Shown here: in pieces, positions 8,249 to 17,700 of the stretch
Layout: each line of letters starts with the position of its first letter
Position numbering within the stretch: position 1 is the stretch's first letter
Assembly: GCF_024448715.1 (NCBI RefSeq)
Contig: NZ_JAMOHZ010000002.1
Location: forward strand, 186,001-250,000
Reading direction: 5' to 3'
From: Stutzerimonas stutzeri
GTDB lineage: Bacteria; Pseudomonadota; Gammaproteobacteria; Pseudomonadales; Pseudomonadaceae
DNA length: 64,000 bases
Position numbers and translations under genes: made by a program
The notes under the pieces: model-generated
Told to the model about the DNA's origin: nothing
Databases searched by the model: none
Seen by the model: only the letters and a program-made list of their open reading frames with translations

Positions 8249-8824
8249 TTAACTCCGCGGCGGTTTCTCGCAGGCGTACCATCCGCGATAGCCAATCATC
8301 AGGCCCTGATCAAGCTCAAAATTCAGATCTGCGATAGATTTTTCGCCTGTAGGCTTTTGCACGGCCCCGTCTTTCCCCAACGCTACATTGACGTTGATGC
8401 TTTCGGCGGCGAGGGAGGCCCCGCCAAAGAGCGCAGAATAGCCTTGAGTTGGTTCGCTGGACAGCTGTACCAACTTGCCATGAATTTTTATAACCCCCTT
8501 GGCGCCCCCGCTTTCCCCATCATGCTTGATCGCGACTACGGGTGGGCTTTCCGCGGTATAAACGAAAGTGCAGTAAGGGCCTGAGCCGAGTACCTTGTCT
8601 ACTTCCGCTTGATCAAGGGTTTGCGGGTCAATAGACGGAATGTCGGGACTTCCTATAGCGTCACGGGCGCTTACCACTTCAGGTAGGGGGGGCCGCATTG
8701 TTGGCTTATCCAGGCCTTCACCAGGAGCCGGGTCACCACAAGCAGTGAGTGCCAGAGCGAAGGTCGTCATGATGGTCTTGGGAAGAATGGCCCGGGCTAT
8801 AGCGGGTGCTCGATACAGTTGCAT
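8249..8824 (-). CDS. Conserved lipoprotein of unknown function in copper operon
   Basis: 191 residues with a lipoprotein signal: hydrophobic segment then LTAC with the lipidated Cys at about 29. The mature part has two further Cys (in GPYCTFVY and GWYACEKP) that could form a disulphide, and no Met/His cluster. Its ATG overlaps the stop of the DUF305 gene (ATGA), so the two are translationally coupled. It is the last gene of the cytochrome-DUF305-lipoprotein unit under the box at 9946-9960. I do not recognise the domain. A periplasmic copper-related role is inferred only from context. Confidence 0.7.
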   Translation of the reverse strand: MQLYRAPAIARAILPKTIMTTFALALTACGDPAPGEGLDKPTMRPPLPEVVSARDAIGSPDIPSIDPQTLDQAEVDKVLGSGPYCTFVYTAESPPVVAIKHDGESGGAKGVIKIHGKLVQLSSEPTQGYSALFGGASLAAESINVNVALGKDGAVQKPTGEKSIADLNFELDQGLMIGYRGWYACEKPPRS

Positions 8825-9279
8825 CAGTTAGCCCTCTCTAGATCATGGATGAGAAACTTCATCTCAGCTATTTCTCGGCGCTGAGCCTCAATGATTTCGT
8901 CAGCCAGTTTGCGGACCCGAGGGTCTGAAATCTGAGCGCGCTCGCTTGTCATGATAGCTATGGAATGGTGGGGAACCATCGCCTTCATGTATTCCGTGTC
9001 GCCTACCGTTGCCTGGCTACGAACAAGCCACAGCGCAATAGCAAAGGCCGCTGCACTGCCTGCGAATATGGCAATATTAACCGATTTTCGTTTATACATA
9101 TTAAGCATGAATGCGAGCATAACTACGGCCATCACCGCGCCCATCACTAACGCCATCCAAACGCGGGTCTCGCTCCATAGAACATGTTCAAATGCGTATG
9201 TATTTAAATACATAACGCCATACATGATGAGGGTCGAAGTTGCTATCATCGCTGCAAAGCGCCAGTAAGACATTTGCAT
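8824..9279 (-). CDS. DUF305-family membrane protein
   Basis: 151 residues. Three predicted transmembrane helices in the first about 90 residues, then a C-terminal DUF305 segment with the hallmark MVPHHSIAIMTSERA and an acidic helix (EIIEAQRREIAEMKFLI). DUF305 proteins carry His/Met motifs and are common in copper and silver operons; their mechanism is not established. Start MQM follows the cytochrome gene by 14 bp and the gene overlaps the lipoprotein gene by 4 bp, so all three form one operon. Confidence 0.85.
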   Translation of the reverse strand: MQMSYWRFAAMIATSTLIMYGVMYLNTYAFEHVLWSETRVWMALVMGAVMAVVMLAFMLNMYKRKSVNIAIFAGSAAAFAIALWLVRSQATVGDTEYMKAMVPHHSIAIMTSERAQISDPRVRKLADEIIEAQRREIAEMKFLIHDLERAN

Positions 9280-9293
9280 GAACTAGTTCCTCT

Positions 9294-9842
9294 TTAATGG
9301 GGGGCTACGGCCGAATCGTTTTTTCCAAACTCAGCGTATTTTTGCGCAGTCATGCCTGGAAGCTGCATCACGAATGCTGTTATCGCCCAGATTTCGTCGT
9401 CGTTGTGGGTCGGGCCGAACGCGGGCATTGCGCTCATTCGAACGCCGTGCTTCACCAGCCAGAACACCTCATTGGCTTTCCATTCAGGAACTACGTCGGG
9501 AAGGTGTGGGGGCTGCGGCAGCATTCCCCGAGCCCACTCGCTTTTCTCAACACCGGGTGCCCCATGGCAATGCTGGCACATGGCTTGATAAGCACTGCCA
9601 CCTTCAGAAACCGTTTTTGCACTGAATTGCGCGGGCGGTTTAATGGAAGATGCACCATCCGCAACCGACGATTTCATAGTCGTGTCCAAAGCCCAGCGCA
9701 CTAATGGTTGATGGTCTTCCGTCGCTGCGACGTTATAGGCCCCCGTGTAAACAACGGTAATCCCGACAATAGCACCCAGCAACAGGGTTCCAGCGATCCC
9801 AGCGGCTACACCAGTAGCTATACATTTCTTGTTCGACCTCAC
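9294..9842 (-). CDS. Membrane-anchored c-type cytochrome
   Basis: 182 residues. A single N-terminal transmembrane anchor (about 11-33) precedes a periplasmic class I cytochrome c domain with haem motif CQHCH at 89-93 and likely axial Met at 139 (AMPAFG). It is paralogous to the His-tailed cytochrome at 6240-7049 but lacks the His tail. First gene of a three-gene unit behind a perfect CopR box. Possible electron acceptor for periplasmic Cu(I) oxidation; inferred. Confidence 0.88.
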   Translation of the reverse strand: MRSNKKCIATGVAAGIAGTLLLGAIVGITVVYTGAYNVAATEDHQPLVRWALDTTMKSSVADGASSIKPPAQFSAKTVSEGGSAYQAMCQHCHGAPGVEKSEWARGMLPQPPHLPDVVPEWKANEVFWLVKHGVRMSAMPAFGPTHNDDEIWAITAFVMQLPGMTAQKYAEFGKNDSAVAPH

Positions 9843-9945
9843 TGTGTACCTCGCCCATTGGTTTGTTTGAGGAAGAGAAACCAGCCTGCGGTGTCACTTA
9901 AAAAGGACAAGTCGAGAGTTGTGAGGTTTCGATTTTTTTGGAAGC

Positions 9946-9960
9946 TTACAGAAATGTAAT
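9946..9960. promoter_or_regulatory. CopR box upstream of minus-strand cytochrome operon
   Basis: TTACAGAAATGTAAT, perfect halves, 104 bp before the cytochrome start at 9842. Confidence 0.75.
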
Positions 9961-10175
9961 CATCACCCAGCTTAAGCGCCCATTAGGTAGCGCGGGTTTG
10001 ATAAGTGGACTTGACGCGCTGACGCTATCGAAGAATGAACCAATAGGGCGTTAAATTAATTATAAGAAAGCAGACGAAACATGGGCATGGAGTCGAGTCT
10101 GACCGGCCTGAGCGGCATGAATCATTGGACGGTACAATTCTGATGGGCCTGCTCGCTGAGACGAGCGCCCTAGGC

Positions 10176-11885
10176 CTATCTCAGGGGCTTGCAAGACAGG
10201 CCATTATTCGCTTGAAACAACAATCTCTCGATTCGATCGTGCTCTTCCGGTGTCGGTAGTGCGGATGAGTCTATATTGCCTGCACTGTCTGACTTGCAGT
10301 TCGGCGAATCAGCTTCAGGGTGGTAACCACCAGCTTCGTCGAACGCTACCCAGCCGTACCATTCTCGGATGACTTTGGAAGGACGGCCATCTTCTATTGC
10401 CACATACCAGTCGGCCAATCGGAAACGTTTACCGGCAAGCTTAGAAGTAGCCATTTCGGCTCGAACCAACGCGAGATAGAGCGGGTGCGGCAGCTTTTCT
10501 ATGGCTCCGGTTTCGTCGAGCAAGAAAGTGAACGAGGCGTGCGATAGTTGCTTCGTGGAACCGGCCAGCTCCTCTTCCTCGCCTAAGGTAAACACAGGAG
10601 CAAAGCCGCCCCCCTCCGTTCGAAAGTTGGTCGTTTGGCCTTGGTAGACCCTGGCAGCGTTCCACTGCACCTCGCCAGCATAAGCGTACGCGCGCAGGTC
10701 AAACTTCATTGGTCGTACCTGAGGGTCGGCGACGGTTCTACGCTCGCCAGGAGCTATAAGGGACTGGGCCAAGTAGTTTCCGCCAATGATTTCTTCCCAA
10801 ACCCGCTTGGTGAGCTTGTCTCCTCGGTACGCACCGCGACTACCAAACCCGCTGACAGGCTTGAAAAAGAGGCTACGGCGGTTTTGCCAGAGGTGCTCCG
10901 CATTGCGATGCTCGACAGGAACCGTAAGCGGGACGTACTGGGCCAATACGGCTCGGACTTGCTGATCGACGCCAATCTCTTCCAAAAAACGTGCGTTGGT
11001 TAGGTCAACCAACCGGCGTTTGTCGGCATAAAGGGCATAGGCCTGAGGATGTGGCGTTACCGTCACGACATCAGCCAAATAAGCGCTGCGCAGCGCGCTG
11101 CAATTGTCGCCTTCCAGATAGAAATCGGTGAGTCGGTTGTAGACGAGATCCACAGGCTTCCCGTCGACCAAGAGGCACTCGTTGTGAAAGGCCAGATCGG
11201 CTGGGTCCGCGATTAGGCAGTCGATTCCTGCTGACTCGAATAACCGCTGAAAAAGAAGGAACTCCGGATACAGGTATTGGGCTTGTGGGCTTTCATCCAA
11301 GATCAACACGCGCGTGAGCGGACGTGGCTCGCCGCTCGTAGACCATTCCTGGGCGAACATATCCAGAATCGAACGCTCGAAGCCGCCGGGTCCTTCCTGA
11401 CCTGGCGAAAGCCCGACTACGCCGCTGCAACAACTACGCTGCGCGCGGGCGAGCAATACGTTTAGCATCGCTCCGCCCGCATTTGTGTTTATTTCGATGA
11501 GCCCAAGCTTGTCATCATCCAGATGGAAGTCGTAGCCAAAGAAGACGCCGCGCGCGCCCCGAGGATCGTGTCGGGCAATAGGAGGTGCAGAATCCAGAGC
11601 ATGCTCACGCCAACCGGGCGAGCTCACGGTCTGCTCGATGGCCTGAATAACCTCATTAACCTGGCGCAGCCGCAAGGATGAAACAAAGACCGGTCGTGCT
11701 GCAAACACATGAGGGCAACGTGACTTCAATAGCTCCGACAGCTCTGAATTCCCAAGCTGTTCGGTCAATGAGTTTACGAGCGCAGCTTGATCTAGGCTTA
11801 CGCAGAAGCACGCTTCGTTGAGCGCTGCGGCTGTCGTACCGCATTTTCTCGATGAGGACGCTTGCACGGGAACCTCCAGAACCAA
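10176..11885 (-). CDS. ATP-grasp-family ligase-like protein of unknown substrate
   Basis: 569 residues. The central and C-terminal parts look like an ATP-grasp fold: a probable nucleotide-contacting Lys at about 342 in FFKPVSGFGSRGAY, an acidic FDLRAYAYAG strand, and a later metal/ATP region. An N-terminal segment contains FGYDFHLDDDKLGLIEINTN. ATP-grasp enzymes join a carboxylate to an amine or thiol. I do not recognise the subfamily or substrate. No signal peptide, so cytosolic. It is 87 bp downstream of copS on the same strand and may be co-transcribed. The start is the first ATG; a later start is possible. Not a standard copper-resistance gene, so a peptide or thiol product that binds metal is conceivable but unproven. 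Confidence 0.7.
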   Translation of the reverse strand: MVLEVPVQASSSRKCGTTAAALNEACFCVSLDQAALVNSLTEQLGNSELSELLKSRCPHVFAARPVFVSSLRLRQVNEVIQAIEQTVSSPGWREHALDSAPPIARHDPRGARGVFFGYDFHLDDDKLGLIEINTNAGGAMLNVLLARAQRSCCSGVVGLSPGQEGPGGFERSILDMFAQEWSTSGEPRPLTRVLILDESPQAQYLYPEFLLFQRLFESAGIDCLIADPADLAFHNECLLVDGKPVDLVYNRLTDFYLEGDNCSALRSAYLADVVTVTPHPQAYALYADKRRLVDLTNARFLEEIGVDQQVRAVLAQYVPLTVPVEHRNAEHLWQNRRSLFFKPVSGFGSRGAYRGDKLTKRVWEEIIGGNYLAQSLIAPGERRTVADPQVRPMKFDLRAYAYAGEVQWNAARVYQGQTTNFRTEGGGFAPVFTLGEEEELAGSTKQLSHASFTFLLDETGAIEKLPHPLYLALVRAEMATSKLAGKRFRLADWYVAIEDGRPSKVIREWYGWVAFDEAGGYHPEADSPNCKSDSAGNIDSSALPTPEEHDRIERLLFQANNGLSCKPLR

Positions 11886-11972
11886 ACATACAGCTTCGAA
11901 AGTCTCGGCCTCTTTCGGTTCAGCCTGGCGTTTCTATGAGCGTAGGTCAGGGTCGTTGCTGGCACTCTGCCA

Positions 11973-13346
11973 TTAACTAGACATAAGCTTTGGAAGCGTC
12001 ATTGTGAAAGTCGTATGCCCCTCAGCTGATTCGCAAGCGATGCGCCCTTTGTGCGCTTCGACTATCGAACGAGTGATAGCCATGCCGAGGCCCGCATTCA
12101 TGGTGGTTCCTTCGCGCCTTGCGGTGTCGACCCTATAGAATCGATCAAACACTCGGGCCTGAAGCTCGGCTGGAATCGTTGTGCCTCGGTTGGATATGGC
12201 TGTGCAAACCGAGCCACCGCTCTCGCTTATTTCAACGCTGATGGTGCTGCCTTCCTCTGCATATCGAACTGCGTTAGAGACTATGTTTGAGACGGCCCGT
12301 CTCAGCATCGATTTATCGCCATGTACCGATCCATCGCCTGAAAGCGCGATTTCTACCTTTTTGTCCTCGGCTGCAAGCTCGTAATATTCGATAACGCTCG
12401 CGGTAATCTCAGCCATGCTGGCATCTTCGGCATTGGGCGTAATCTTCCCGTTGTCCGCCTTGGCGAGGAATAGCATGTCATCGACCATCTTTGACATGCG
12501 CCTAAGTTCTTCGAGGGCGGAATACAAAATGTCTTTGTAGTCGGTATTCTCGCGGTCGCGCAAGAGCGCGACCTCCATTTGGGTAAGCATGCTGTTCAGC
12601 GGCGTTCTTAGCTCATGCGCGATATCCGCTGAGAAACCTGACAATCTGAGAAAAGAGTCGTCCAAGCGCGAAAGCATTTCGTTGAAGTTGTCTACGAGTT
12701 CATGCAGCTCGCCTGGCACCGACTCGGTTGGAATTCTGGTATCTAAGCAGTGGGCGGTTACCGTAGAAGAAGTCTTGGACAGTTCGTCTATTGGTTTTAA
12801 GCCTTTCCTGATCAGAACAACACCTAACGCGCCACTCAGAAGTGCACTAACGACAAGCGTATAAGCAAACCACTGCTGAATCATATCGAAGAAGTGGATT
12901 CGGTGCGTTACATCCAAAGCCAAATAGATAACAGTGTCCTGCCCTTCTACCCACCGATTTACTTTTCTGGTAATTCCGCTGTACTGGTGGCCACCGAAAC
13001 TTACCGTCCAGCGTTCCTCTTGGATGTCTGTGACAAGAGGTAGCAAGCTCTCAGACAGATTGTGATGGGAGTAAACCGTCTTACCGTCTACTACAACCGC
13101 AGTCGCGAAGCCAAAGGAGTGCTCAATAACGGCATCGATCCTTGAAGCGGTCTCAGGCCCGAATGCTGAGCTGTTGAGTAGCGTACGCTCTACTGCAGCG
13201 GCCTTTTCATTAAGCACTTGTGCATCTTTGCGTTCGAAATGGAGCTGACAAAAATAATTAAAGCTGATTGCGGCCGCCAGCAGCACAACCGTAACCACGA
13301 GCATGAAAGCTATCGCCATTCTGCTCGTCAGTGACACTTTTCCCAT
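11973..13346 (-). CDS. copS: Heavy-metal sensor histidine kinase CopS
   Basis: About 457 residues from the ATG at 13346 (MGKVSLTSRMAIAF). This start is preferred because the longer frame to 13415 runs through a strong terminator hairpin. Two transmembrane helices (about 10-32 and 160-182) flank a periplasmic sensor region containing HH and HQYSG. A HAMP linker follows, then a dimerisation helix with phosphoacceptor H244 in IAHELRTPLNSML, and an ATPase domain with N-box (NIVSNAVRYA) and GLGMAITRSI. Belongs to the CusS/CopS/IrlS heavy-metal kinases. Its presumed partner CopR is about 10 kb away at 1229-1909. No CopR box lies directly upstream. Confidence 0.92.
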   Translation of the reverse strand: MGKVSLTSRMAIAFMLVVTVVLLAAAISFNYFCQLHFERKDAQVLNEKAAAVERTLLNSSAFGPETASRIDAVIEHSFGFATAVVVDGKTVYSHHNLSESLLPLVTDIQEERWTVSFGGHQYSGITRKVNRWVEGQDTVIYLALDVTHRIHFFDMIQQWFAYTLVVSALLSGALGVVLIRKGLKPIDELSKTSSTVTAHCLDTRIPTESVPGELHELVDNFNEMLSRLDDSFLRLSGFSADIAHELRTPLNSMLTQMEVALLRDRENTDYKDILYSALEELRRMSKMVDDMLFLAKADNGKITPNAEDASMAEITASVIEYYELAAEDKKVEIALSGDGSVHGDKSMLRRAVSNIVSNAVRYAEEGSTISVEISESGGSVCTAISNRGTTIPAELQARVFDRFYRVDTARREGTTMNAGLGMAITRSIVEAHKGRIACESAEGHTTFTMTLPKLMSS

Positions 13347-13376
13347 CAGTACGGTCCTGGTTAGGCCATCAAGCAC

Positions 13377-13408
13377 AAAAAAGCAGGTGGGGCACCCCCC
13401 ACCTGCTT
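13377..13408 (-). terminator. Rho-independent terminator between Met-rich gene and copS
   Basis: A perfect 12-bp stem (13381-13392 with 13397-13408; AAGCAGGTGGGG pairing) with a 4-nt loop. On the minus strand it is followed by a T-run (A residues 13377-13382 on plus). It ends the transcript of the small Met-rich gene and separates it from copS. Confidence 0.85.
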
Positions 13409-13436
13409 CGATCATTGTTACTCACACCCTCATATC

Positions 13437-13667
13437 CTATGCTGCGTCTGGATTTTCGCCATTTTGCGAGTGGTCGGCTTTGGCGGCCCCCATCATCTCA
13501 CGACACTCTTTCATCATTCCACGCATGTCACCCATCATTTCCATATGCTTGTCGCCGCTCATCATGCCGGTTTCTGAATGGCTTTGGTCCGCTTTATCTG
13601 CCGCTGCGAAACTCAGTCCGCTCGCCAAGGTGATTGCGATTGCTGTAACGGTGATGGCCTTTCGCAT
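13437..13667 (-). CDS. Small Met-rich periplasmic protein
   Basis: 76 residues: signal peptide (1-22, ending SFAAA), then a Met/His/Asp-rich helix (GMMSGDKHMEMMGDMRGMMKECREMMG) with one Cys. This composition is common in small periplasmic copper-binding proteins. It lies in a run of three small minus-strand genes (13437-14298) that starts behind a CopR box and ends at a terminator just before copS. Function inferred from composition and context. Confidence 0.75.
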   Translation of the reverse strand: MRKAITVTAIAITLASGLSFAAADKADQSHSETGMMSGDKHMEMMGDMRGMMKECREMMGAAKADHSQNGENPDAA

Positions 13668-13690
13668 GTTAAATCTCCAAGTTCAGTGGG

Positions 13691-13948
13691 TTATTCGCTT
13701 TTGCTTAACAAGGTGTTTTCGCCAACGTTGGGCTCCTTGGGCTTGTCGCACTTACCGCTAGACATATGCTTCATGCATACGACCATCATCAACAAGCAGG
13801 GCAAGAGAAAGAGCAGGCTTGGCAGCGTTGTTGCCAACGCCGCAGTGCTTTGGTTCAGTAGCATGTAGCCAACCACAGCTGCGGTTAACCCCGTTACGAC
13901 CGGATTGCGCTGCAGTACGCTTTTAATCTTGGATATTATGCTGCTCAT
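13691..13948 (-). CDS. Small membrane protein with Cys/Met/His cluster
   Basis: 85 residues. Two hydrophobic helices (about 16-35 and 42-60) precede a short cluster CMKHMSSGKC; another Cys sits in LLPCLLMM. The overall plan (short hydrophobic protein ending in a metal-ligand-rich patch) recalls DUF2933-type proteins found with copper genes, but I am not certain of the family. Follows the PtrA-like gene by 32 bp and precedes the Met-rich gene by 23 bp, probably one transcript. Confidence 0.65.
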   Translation of the reverse strand: MSSIISKIKSVLQRNPVVTGLTAAVVGYMLLNQSTAALATTLPSLLFLLPCLLMMVVCMKHMSSGKCDKPKEPNVGENTLLSKSE

Positions 13949-13980
13949 CTAACTATCCCTCGGATATTAAGCTTGGCAGA

Positions 13981-14298
13981 TTAGCCATTGTTCACGCCAA
14001 CTGGGGTGCTCAGGAACTCTACCGTATGGATCTTCCCGTCGGGGGTCTTGACCTTCATCTCATACGTCTGGACTTGGGCACTAGTTCTATAGTTTTGAAT
14101 CATTCGAGTCGTGCCGGTCGCCCCTGCAGGTGCGATGCTCAGCACTTGACCCTCTTTGACAAGCTCCTTAAGGGTGGGCTTTGCTCCTGCCGAGTCATTT
14201 AAGCGATTCAGCGTACGTTCGCTTCCGCCTTCGGCCATTGCAAGCGAGGAAGCAACGGTCAGAATAAAAGGAACGATTACTTTGGTTATGCGGTTCAT
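13981..14298 (-). CDS. PtrA-family periplasmic protein (copy 2)
   Basis: 105 residues from the ATG at 14298, chosen because GAGGT lies 7 nt upstream; an in-frame GTG is nine bases earlier. Signal peptide ends LAMA, followed by the PtrA signature AEGGSERTLNRLND. A further domain then gives VLSIAPAGATGTTRMIQNY and a conserved VKTPDGKIHTVEFL end, so this copy is longer than copy 1. First gene of a small-protein operon behind a CopR box at 14370-14384. Copper-responsive periplasmic role inferred. Confidence 0.78.
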   Translation of the reverse strand: MNRITKVIVPFILTVASSLAMAEGGSERTLNRLNDSAGAKPTLKELVKEGQVLSIAPAGATGTTRMIQNYRTSAQVQTYEMKVKTPDGKIHTVEFLSTPVGVNNG

Positions 14299-14369
14299 GG
14301 TTTGCACCTCTTGGTTAGTTGATGCCTTTAGATTAAAGGCTTGCTACTTACAAGAAGCTGTTGCCAAGG

Positions 14370-14384
14370 TTACAAAGCGGTAAT
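14370..14384. promoter_or_regulatory. CopR box upstream of second PtrA-like gene
   Basis: TTACAAAGCGGTAAT, perfect halves, 72 bp before the ATG at 14298. Confidence 0.72.
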
Positions 14385-14405
14385 CGCTTCATTCTCGTGT
14401 TGGTA

Positions 14406-14429
14406 CGACCGCCGCGCCTGCGGCGGTCG
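14406..14429 (-). terminator. Hairpin after cusF, terminator-like
   Basis: A perfect 10-bp GC stem, CGACCGCCGC (14406-14415) and GCGGCGGTCG (14420-14429), 4-nt loop, just downstream of cusF on the minus strand. No strong T-run follows on that strand, so termination may be partial. Confidence 0.5.
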
Positions 14430-14440
14430 CTTTCTGCTCT

Positions 14441-14797
14441 TCACTGCTTTTCGATGCGCGTAATGGTGGAATCCATACCTTTCGAGGAGAACTCGAATTC
14501 GACCTGGTCCCCTTCTTTCAGCGTTTGGAGCTGATCAGGCTTCGCTTTGAAGCCCATCGTCATAGAAGGCCAACCCAGCGCTTCGACCGGGCCGTGTGCA
14601 ATGGTCACGGTGCCGCTCTCGGTGTTTACTTTCTTGACTGTGCCGATGGCTGTAGCGGTCTGTCCCGCCGACTTCTGGTCCATTGGCATGTTCATGCCTT
14701 TGTGATCCATCGGCATGCCGTCCATTGGCTCCTTGTCGGCGGCATAGGCGACTGGCACCAGGAAGAGTGAGGCAAGGGTGATGTGCTTAATGTTCAT
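14441..14797 (-). CDS. cusF: Periplasmic Cu(I)/Ag(I) chaperone CusF
   Basis: 118 residues. Signal peptide (about 1-20), a Met-rich linker ([15 protein letters not shown]), then a CusF OB-fold with the Cu(I) site visible as [10 protein letters not shown]: the stacking Trp and two Met ligands of known CusF. Known role: hands periplasmic Cu(I)/Ag(I) to the CusCBA pump. It overlaps the end of cusA by 4 bp. A second CusF-like domain is fused to the C-terminus of the neighbouring CusB. Confidence 0.9.
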   Translation of the reverse strand: MNIKHITLASLFLVPVAYAADKEPMDGMPMDHKGMNMPMDQKSAGQTATAIGTVKKVNTESGTVTIAHGPVEALGWPSMTMGFKAKPDQLQTLKEGDQVEFEFSSKGMDSTITRIEKQ

Positions 14798-17700
14798 GGA
14801 TGTTCTCCAGTGGGGTTGGTTGCTTGCTGGGTGGTAACTCGCAATTGCCGGCGGCGCATCAGCAGGTAAGCTGCCGGCAGAACGAACAGGGAGAGCAAAG
14901 GGGCGGTGATCATCCCGCCCACCATGGGCGCGGCGATGCGGCTCATGATTTCGCTGCCGGTTCCGCTACCCCAGAGGATGGGCAGCAGACCGGCGATAAT
15001 CACTGCTACGGTCATGGCCTTGGGGCGCACCCGCTGCACAGCGCCTTCGCGGATTGCGTCGAGCAGTACGCCTTCGCCATGGGCTCCAGCGTTAACCCGA
15101 TCTGTCCATGCGTTCTTCAAATACAGCAGCATAATGACGCCGAACTCAGCAGAAACGCCTGCCAGTGCGATGAAACCGATTCCTGTCGCTACGGATAGGT
15201 TGTACCCGAGCAAATAGAGGAACCAGACGCCACCGGTTAGGGCGAATGGCAGCGTGGCCATGATCAGCAACGCCTCCCCAAAGCGCCCAAACGTGAGGTA
15301 GAGCAAGACAAAAATGATGAGCAAGGTAGCCGGCACGACGAGCTTCAGCTTCGCGTTAGCTCGCTCCATGAATTCGAATTGGCCGGAATAGCTGATGCTC
15401 ATGCCGGATTCGAGCTGGACCCCTTTGCTGATCTTTTCCCTCAGATCGCCCACCACAGCCGCCATGTCGCGGCCACGAACATCGACGTAAACCCAGCCCG
15501 ACAGCCTTGCGTTTTCGCTTTTAAGCATGGGCGGTCCGTCTGTCACCTGTACTTTGGCCACGGTCCCCAACGTGATCTGGCTGCCTTGCGGCGTGTAGAT
15601 CGGTAGGTTGCGCAGATCGGATATCGAGTCGCGCCACTCGCGGCCATAGCGGAGGTTGATCGGATACCTGGCGAGCCCTTCCACGGTTTCACCAATGGTT
15701 TGACCACCGATGGCACCGGCCACGATCGATTGCACGTCCGCGATATTCAGGCCGTAGCGTGCGGCGGCGACACGATCGATATCCACATCGATATACCTGC
15801 CGCCGGTCAGTCTCTCAGCAAGCGCCGAACTGACCCCAGGCACCGTTTTGGCGATTTTTTCCACTGCCTGGGTGGCTTTGTCGATCTGTGCCAAGTCAGT
15901 GCCATACACTTTCACCCCGATCGGGCTCTTGATACCCGTCGCCAGCATATCGATACGGTTTCGAATCGGCGGGATCCACAGATTGGCTAATCCAGGTACC
16001 TGTACGGTGCGATCCAACTCCTCAACCAGCTTGTCAGGCGTCATCCCAGGGCGCCATTGATCCTTCGGCTTGAACTGAATGGTCGTCTCGAACATTTCCA
16101 GCGGGGCGGGATCTGTAGCGGTGTCGGCTCGACCAGCCTTACCGAACACGTGTGCAACTTCTGGAACCGTTTTTATGAGCCGGTCCGTCTGCTGCAGTAG
16201 CTCAGAAGCCTTCTGAGCGGAGAGGCCTGGAAGCGCAGTGGGCATATAAAGGAGGTCACCTTCATCCAGCGGGGGCAAGAACTCCCCACCAAGGCGAGAG
16301 GCCGGCCACAAGCCTGTCAGGAAGACCAGAACAGCCACCAGCAGAGTCATCTTGGGCCAGCGCAGTACCGCGTCCAGGGCCGGCTTGTAGATCCAGATGA
16401 GGCCACGGTTGAGTGGATTACGGTGTTCGTCAGGGATTTTGCCCCTGATCCAATACCCCATGAGCACCGGAACCAGCGTGACAGACAGGCCCGCGGCGGC
16501 TGCCATTGCATAGGTTTTGGTGAACGCCAGTGGACCGAACAGCCGGCCTTCCTGCGCCTCCAGGGTGAACACTGGTATGAACGACAGCGTGATGATCAGC
16601 AGGCTGAAGAACAGTGCCGGCCCCACTTCAACAGCCGCGTCAGTAATGACCTTCCAGTGCTCCTGGCCCTTCAAGGTGGAGTCAGGATGCCGCTTGTGCC
16701 AGGCCTCAATGTGCTTGTGGGCGTTTTCGATCATGACGATTGCTGCATCGACCATCGCTCCGATGGCGATCGCGATGCCACCCAACGACATGATGTTGGC
16801 GTTGATGCCTTGCCGCTGCATGATCACAAAAGCAATCAGGATGCCGATCGGCAACGACACGATGGCGACCAACGACGAGCGCAGATGCCACAGAAAAATC
16901 GCGCAAACCAACGCAACGACAATGAACTCCTCGATGAGCTTGTGCGTGAGGTTTTCAACGGCACTGTCGATCAGCTTGCTACGGTCGTACGTCGTGACGA
17001 TTTCGACGCCTTGGGGCAGGCTCGCTTTCAGCTCATCCAGTTTGGTCTGAACGGCAGCGATGGTTTCCCGAGCGTTCTTGCCGCTCCGCAGGATCACCAC
17101 GCCGCCGACTACCTCACCTTCACCGTCAAGCTCGCTGATGCCCCGGCGCATTTCCGGGCCGAGCTGGATATGCGCAACGTCCCCTAGCGTCACAGGCACG
17201 CCGCCGTCGAGACGCAAAGGAATGGCTCGAAAGTCTTTGAGTGTCTTGAGATACCCGGTCGCACGGACCATGAACTCGGTTTCTGCGAGTTCCAGAACAC
17301 TCCCGCCGGTTTCACGGTTGGCTTCATCGATCGCCTTTGCAATCTGCTGCTGCGTCACGCCCCTGCTTGCCATGCGCACGGGATCCAGTACGACCTGATA
17401 CTGCTTGACCATCCCGCCTATGGGCGCGACTTCCGCCACGTTGGGCAGTGTCTTGAGCTCATAGCGCAGGAACCAATCTTGCAAAGAGCGCAGCTGCGAG
17501 AGGTCATGTTTGCCCGTTCGGTCTACCAAAGCATATTGGTAGATCCAGCCGACACCTGTGGCGTCAGGGCCCAAAGCGGGTTTGGCGGCGGCGGGAAGCC
17601 GACTCTGCACCTGACTCAGGTACTCCAGCACCCGAGAACGGGCCCAATAGAGGTCGGTGCCGTCCTCAAACAGGACGTACACGTAGCTATCCCCGAAGAA

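Noticed and set aside
10081..10143. A 20-codon plus-strand ORF (MGMESSLTGLSGMNHWTVQF) after the box at 9946-9960.
   Set aside because: Weak ribosome site, no family, convergent with the ATP-grasp gene; a chance frame is as likely.
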